DNA from: SKVR01 sp046291875
Lineage (GTDB): Bacteria > Bacteroidota > Bacteroidia > Bacteroidales > UBA7960
Reading direction: 5' to 3'
Assembly (NCBI GenBank): GCA_046291875.1
Contig: JBKBSF010000026.1
Span: 5,367 to 69,366, forward strand
Length of the DNA: 64,000 nt
Part shown: positions 61,000 through 64,000 of the stretch, one piece after another
Position numbering within the stretch: position 1 is the stretch's first letter
Layout: each line of letters begins with the position of its first letter
Position numbers and translations under genes: made by a program
Notes under the pieces: model-generated
Databases searched by the model: none
What the model saw: only the letters and a program-made list of their open reading frames with translations
What the model was told of the DNA's origin: nothing

Positions 61000-62190
61000 G
61001 TGAGATTATCCTCCAAAATAATTATAGTAACGATTGTACTCTCCTCAATAGGGCTTCTGCACTTAAGAGGCTTGGGGATATTTGTTCGTTTAATGGATGT
61101 TATTACAGCAGGAGGCATCATTTTCCTGTTTCTTATATACACCTTATACAGCAGCTACAAACACAATGAAAAACAACACTTTACCATTCCAATACTTTTC
61201 ATAATCGCAGGAGTATTAATAAGTGTTTTACCTGCAAAATACATTCATGGTCAACCAATAACAATTAGTCTTTACCAACAAAGACACATGTATGCGTTTT
61301 TGTTTTATTTCATCCTTTTTTATTTACGCCCAGAGAAAGAATGGCTCTTTAACCTGTTTTTATATATGTCTTTAACAATCGGTCTTTTGTATGTTATTCA
61401 ATATGTTCTATATCCGATTATGATAACGGATGCAAAAGTATTTGTACAAAGGGGAACGATTAGAATGAACCTTCCTGGAGCATACTATATGACACTTGGG
61501 TTTTATCTATCTGTTGATCGTTTTTTCTCAAGAAAAAACATAGTGTATGGGATTAGTGCAATATTTCTTTTTTCAATTGCCATTTTATCTGGATTTAGAA
61601 CAACTGTTGCATCCTACATACTAATTTCCAGTGCCCTTTTGCTTTTTAGTAAACGGATTAAGAATCGACTTTTGTTAACCCTTTTGTTTGGACTGTTTTT
61701 TATATCTGGCATTTTTGCATTTCAAAATGTTGTCGATGAGATGATTAGCTCCGCTCAGAGCGAAAGCGTAGAAGGAACAGAAAACATTAGGTATAGAGCA
61801 GCTGAATTTCTTTTATCATTAAATAATGAAGATAAAAGCAGCTATATCCTGGGCAACGGTGAACCTAGTCAAAGATCCAGATATGGAATGAAACTTTTTG
61901 TTATAGCAATTACACGAGGGTATTACTTATCTGATATTGGAATATTTGGTTTTTATTTCAAGTTCGGGATAATACCAACTGCTTCAGTTATTATTATTAT
62001 GTTGATGTTCCTTACCAGCAAAGTCAATCCAGATCTTGTTTTTATAAAACTATTTTTCATCCACCATACATTCATTATCGCTAATAGTCTTCTGCCATTT
62101 GATGATTTAGCTGGAATTATTATGCTATGCATGCTTTTTTATTTGTATGACATAAACAAACCCCAAGACCAACTTAATAAAACAACTTAA
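61000..62190 (+). CDS. Wzy-like O-antigen/polysaccharide polymerase, GTG start
   Basis: 396 residues with about ten membrane helices and a larger loop near ~245-290 ('DEMISSAQSESVEGTENIRYRAAEFLL', 'YILGNGEPS'), the usual plan of Wzy polymerases and O-antigen ligases. Sequence conservation in this class is low, so the call rests on topology and context. The reading frame starts at GTG (61000), directly after an AT-rich 36-base gap. The gene and everything downstream in the locus have much lower GC than the region before it. Confidence 0.75.
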   Translation: MRLSSKIIIVTIVLSSIGLLHLRGLGIFVRLMDVITAGGIIFLFLIYTLYSSYKHNEKQHFTIPILFIIAGVLISVLPAKYIHGQPITISLYQQRHMYAFLFYFILFYLRPEKEWLFNLFLYMSLTIGLLYVIQYVLYPIMITDAKVFVQRGTIRMNLPGAYYMTLGFYLSVDRFFSRKNIVYGISAIFLFSIAILSGFRTTVASYILISSALLLFSKRIKNRLLLTLLFGLFFISGIFAFQNVVDEMISSAQSESVEGTENIRYRAAEFLLSLNNEDKSSYILGNGEPSQRSRYGMKLFVIAITRGYYLSDIGIFGFYFKFGIIPTASVIIIMLMFLTSKVNPDLVFIKLFFIHHTFIIANSLLPFDDLAGIIMLCMLFYLYDINKPQDQLNKTT

Positions 62191-62243
62191 CATATCTATA
62201 TCAATTATATATACAACTAATTACTTACTAATTATACAATAAA

Positions 62244-63152
62244 ATGAAAACTGCACTTCTCGTACCATGCTATAATGAAGAACAAACTATTGGACAAGTC
62301 ATTCAAGACTTCAAAAAGCACATACCAGATATAGACATTTATGTTTACGACAACAATTCTACAGATCAAACTGTGAAAATTTCTTTAGAATATGGAGCAA
62401 TAGTGAAACATGAATATCAGCAAGGTAAATCTAATGTTGTAAGATCAATGTTCCGTGAAATCGAAGCAGATATCTATATAATGGTTGATGGGGATAACAC
62501 CTATCCTGCATCTGAGGCTCAAGCACTGATCAACACGTTTAAAGAACGTAATTGTGATATGGTGGTGGGAGATAGATTAACAAATGGCAGTTATTCGGCA
62601 GAAAACAAAAGAGCCCTACATGGCTTTGGCAACAACCTTGTAAAAAATCTTATCAATTATATATTCAACTCTGATTTAAAAGATATCATGACAGGCTATA
62701 GAGTTTTCTCTAAAAGGTTTGTGAAAAATTACCCAATAATGTATCAAGGTTTTGAACTTGAAACAGAAATGACAATTTTTGCATTAAATAACAACTTAAG
62801 AATTGCAGAAATTCCCATATCATTTAAGGACAGGCCAGAAGGTAGTTTTTCTAAACTCAACACCTATAGAGATGGATTCAAAGTTCTACTAACAATATTT
62901 AATCTCTTTCGCCACTATAAGCCACTTCAGTTTTTTAGTATCTTCTCTGTATTTTTCTTTTTTAGCGCCCTCGCTGTTGGAGCAGCTCCAATCATAGAGT
63001 ATTTTAAATATGACTTTGTTTATAAAGTACCTTCAGCAATATTGGCATCAGGCCTTATGCTTTTCTCGCTTATTTCTTTTACGATTGGTTTGATCCTTGA
63101 TACAATCTCAATTAACAATAAAAAGCTATTTCAAATCTTATTTTTAAAATAG
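62244..63152 (+). CDS. Glycosyltransferase family 2, dolichol/undecaprenyl-phosphate transferase type
   Basis: 302 residues. 'TALLVPCYNEEQTIGQVIQDFKKHI', 'YVYDNNSTDQTVKIS', 'YIMVDGDNTYPASEAQAL' (DxD) and 'LKDIMTGYRVFSKRFVKNYP' are typical of DPM1/GtrB-like enzymes that make lipid-linked sugar. Two C-terminal membrane helices (~233-255 and ~268-290). It lies next to a GtrA protein, the usual partner that flips such lipid-linked sugars, so a pair for side-chain decoration is likely. AT-rich. Confidence 0.92.
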   Translation: MKTALLVPCYNEEQTIGQVIQDFKKHIPDIDIYVYDNNSTDQTVKISLEYGAIVKHEYQQGKSNVVRSMFREIEADIYIMVDGDNTYPASEAQALINTFKERNCDMVVGDRLTNGSYSAENKRALHGFGNNLVKNLINYIFNSDLKDIMTGYRVFSKRFVKNYPIMYQGFELETEMTIFALNNNLRIAEIPISFKDRPEGSFSKLNTYRDGFKVLLTIFNLFRHYKPLQFFSIFSVFFFFSALAVGAAPIIEYFKYDFVYKVPSAILASGLMLFSLISFTIGLILDTISINNKKLFQILFLK

Positions 63153-63205
63153 TAACTCTATCCCTAGAAACTTTTACCTACCTCTCTTTAAGCATTTAAG
63201 ATCAA

Positions 63206-63694
63206 ATGGGATCCATTCAATTACAAAACATAATGCAACTTTTAAATCGAGGTATAGCTTACTTATACTTGCCTTTCACTCGCATTATTTCGTTCCAGAT
63301 TTTTAAATACCTTTTTTGCGGTGGGGTTAATACAATTTTAGATGCAGGGCTTTACCATTTCTTTCATTTTATAATCCTAGGGGCTAAAGACGTTCAAATT
63401 TTTGGATTTAATATATCATCGCACATATTTGCTTTTTTAATTGTATTTCCCCTCACTTTTTTCACTGGTTTTTTGTTAACAAAAATGATTGTATTTCCGG
63501 GATCTAACATGAAAGTTATTATTCAGTTTTCTAGATTCGCAATAACAATTATAAGCTCTCTAATAATACAATACTTTTCTTTAAAATTGTTGATTGAAGT
63601 GTTATTGTTTCATCCCACTATTTCAAAACTTGCAGCCTCTGCAATTGCGGCGGTTTTCACTTTCATATCACACAAATACTTTTCATTCAAATAG
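63206..63694 (+). CDS. GtrA family membrane protein
   Basis: 162 residues with four membrane helices: 'FLFCGGVNTILDAGLYHFFHF', 'ISSHIFAFLIVFPLTFFTGFLL', 'FAITIISSLIIQYFSLKLLI', and the last ending in 'AIAAVFTFISHKYFSF'. The GtrA/DPMS4-like family is thought to translocate lipid-linked sugars for surface polysaccharide glycosylation. Following the GT2 at 62244 it forms a typical GtrB-GtrA pair. A second in-frame ATG at 63233 is also possible. Last credible gene in the window. Confidence 0.88.
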   Translation: MGSIQLQNIMQLLNRGIAYLYLPFTRIISFQIFKYLFCGGVNTILDAGLYHFFHFIILGAKDVQIFGFNISSHIFAFLIVFPLTFFTGFLLTKMIVFPGSNMKVIIQFSRFAITIISSLIIQYFSLKLLIEVLLFHPTISKLAASAIAAVFTFISHKYFSFK

Positions 63695-64000
63695 AATTAT
63701 TCATTTGTCGAACATGATGTATTATTAAAATAATGGTAAGACTAAAAGTTTTATCATTATTCACAATCTGCTTGAAATACTTGACATTTGAAGTACGTGA
63801 AACCTCAAGGCTACGAGATATACTGCTGTGGGATTGTCAGCTTTGCTTTAATCTAGTGATTTCCGTTTTCACAAATACCTCGTTGGATATTCCGGTGATA
63901 CTGACCCCCCATTCCGGTCATATTGACCCCCCTGGGGTTTTGGTATCAAAGAGCGGGATGGCTGACAAATTTACAGTTTTTTTCTAAGGCTTTCTCCCTT
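63695..64000. other. Terminal non-coding stretch with possible IS21-type end
   Basis: 306 bases to the window end. An 84-codon open frame (63733-63987) has no family signature and runs across tandem repeats, so it is not called. Positions 63889-63932 hold two 22-base direct repeats typical in appearance of the ends of IS21-like insertion sequences. Confidence 0.5.
63889..63932. mobile_element. Two 22-base direct repeats, possible end of an IS21-type element
   Basis: 63889-63910 and 63911-63932 are direct repeats (ATTCCGGT-x-ATA-x-TGACCCCCC) differing at two positions. Multiple short terminal repeats with GGGGGTCA-type cores occur at the ends of IS21-family elements in Bacteroidota. The transposase genes would lie outside the window, so the call is tentative. 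Confidence 0.4.

Noticed and set aside
63733..63987. 84-codon open frame at the window end
   Set aside because: No family, translates through tandem 22-base repeats; probably non-coding.

Overview
The window is chromosomal DNA of a member of the Bacteroidota. The evidence is type IX secretion (T9SS) C-terminal sorting domains on two secreted proteins, recurrent TAnnTTTG-type -7 promoter boxes in place of TATAAT, few Shine-Dalgarno sequences, a thrS-infC-rpmI-rplT operon, and Bacteroidota-style NlpC/P60, WbqC and LepB proteins. An anaerobic-type hybrid cluster protein and ferredoxin point to an anaerobe or facultative anaerobe, possibly Marinilabiliales or a relative. That placement is inference and I could not test it.

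Layout. 1-13 kb is mostly housekeeping and secretion: the tail of a T9SS cargo protein, a SlyD-type prolyl isomerase, a cold-shock protein, an alpha/beta hydrolase, an M13 peptidase, an M6 metalloprotease preceded by a lipoprotein copy of its prodomain, the translation operon thrS-infC-rpmI-rplT, and an NlpC/P60 hydrolase. 13-19.5 kb holds a 7TM-HD phosphohydrolase, WbqC, signal peptidase I, the NAD(P)HX repair enzyme and a TerB/J-domain protein.

19.5-43.7 kb is the most unusual part. A ten-gene, tightly packed plus-strand operon (22518-40612) encodes a GrpE, a lid-less Hsp70, a degenerate-J/zinc-ribbon/fn3 protein, a zinc-ribbon GTPase, a membrane-embedded STAND ATPase with a TPR tail, a SAM-NACHT-TPR protein, a GAP1-type GTPase-associated protein, a small membrane protein, a membrane zinc-ribbon GTPase and a double-SUKH protein. 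It is flanked on the minus strand by a tandem-AAA (CbxX/SpoVK type) ATPase and by a TrkA-N/RyR membrane protein. A short plus-strand set follows, with a second, stand-alone RyR protein. I read the whole as a chaperone- and GTPase-centred signalling or conflict (defence-like) system. The family assignments come from motifs; the function is inferred.

43.8-51.5 kb is a nitrosative/redox-stress region: an Rrf2 regulator with a perfect palindrome in its promoter, a ferredoxin, hcp, an outer-membrane beta-barrel protein, a BFD-like [2Fe-2S] protein, two cupins and a PepSY-type membrane protein. Three copies of a hairpin repeat flank the ferredoxin-hcp-porin unit. 51.8-63.7 kb is a surface-polysaccharide locus: an initiating sugar transferase, five recognisable glycosyltransferases, a possible sixth, a Wzy-like polymerase, a beta-helix protein, GtrA, and a YdcF-like protein carrying an inserted carbohydrate-binding-like domain. 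Its last 3 kb are AT-rich, and one GT8 gene has an AT-rich core. The window ends in what may be the edge of an IS21-type insertion sequence. No tRNA, rRNA or CRISPR array was seen.
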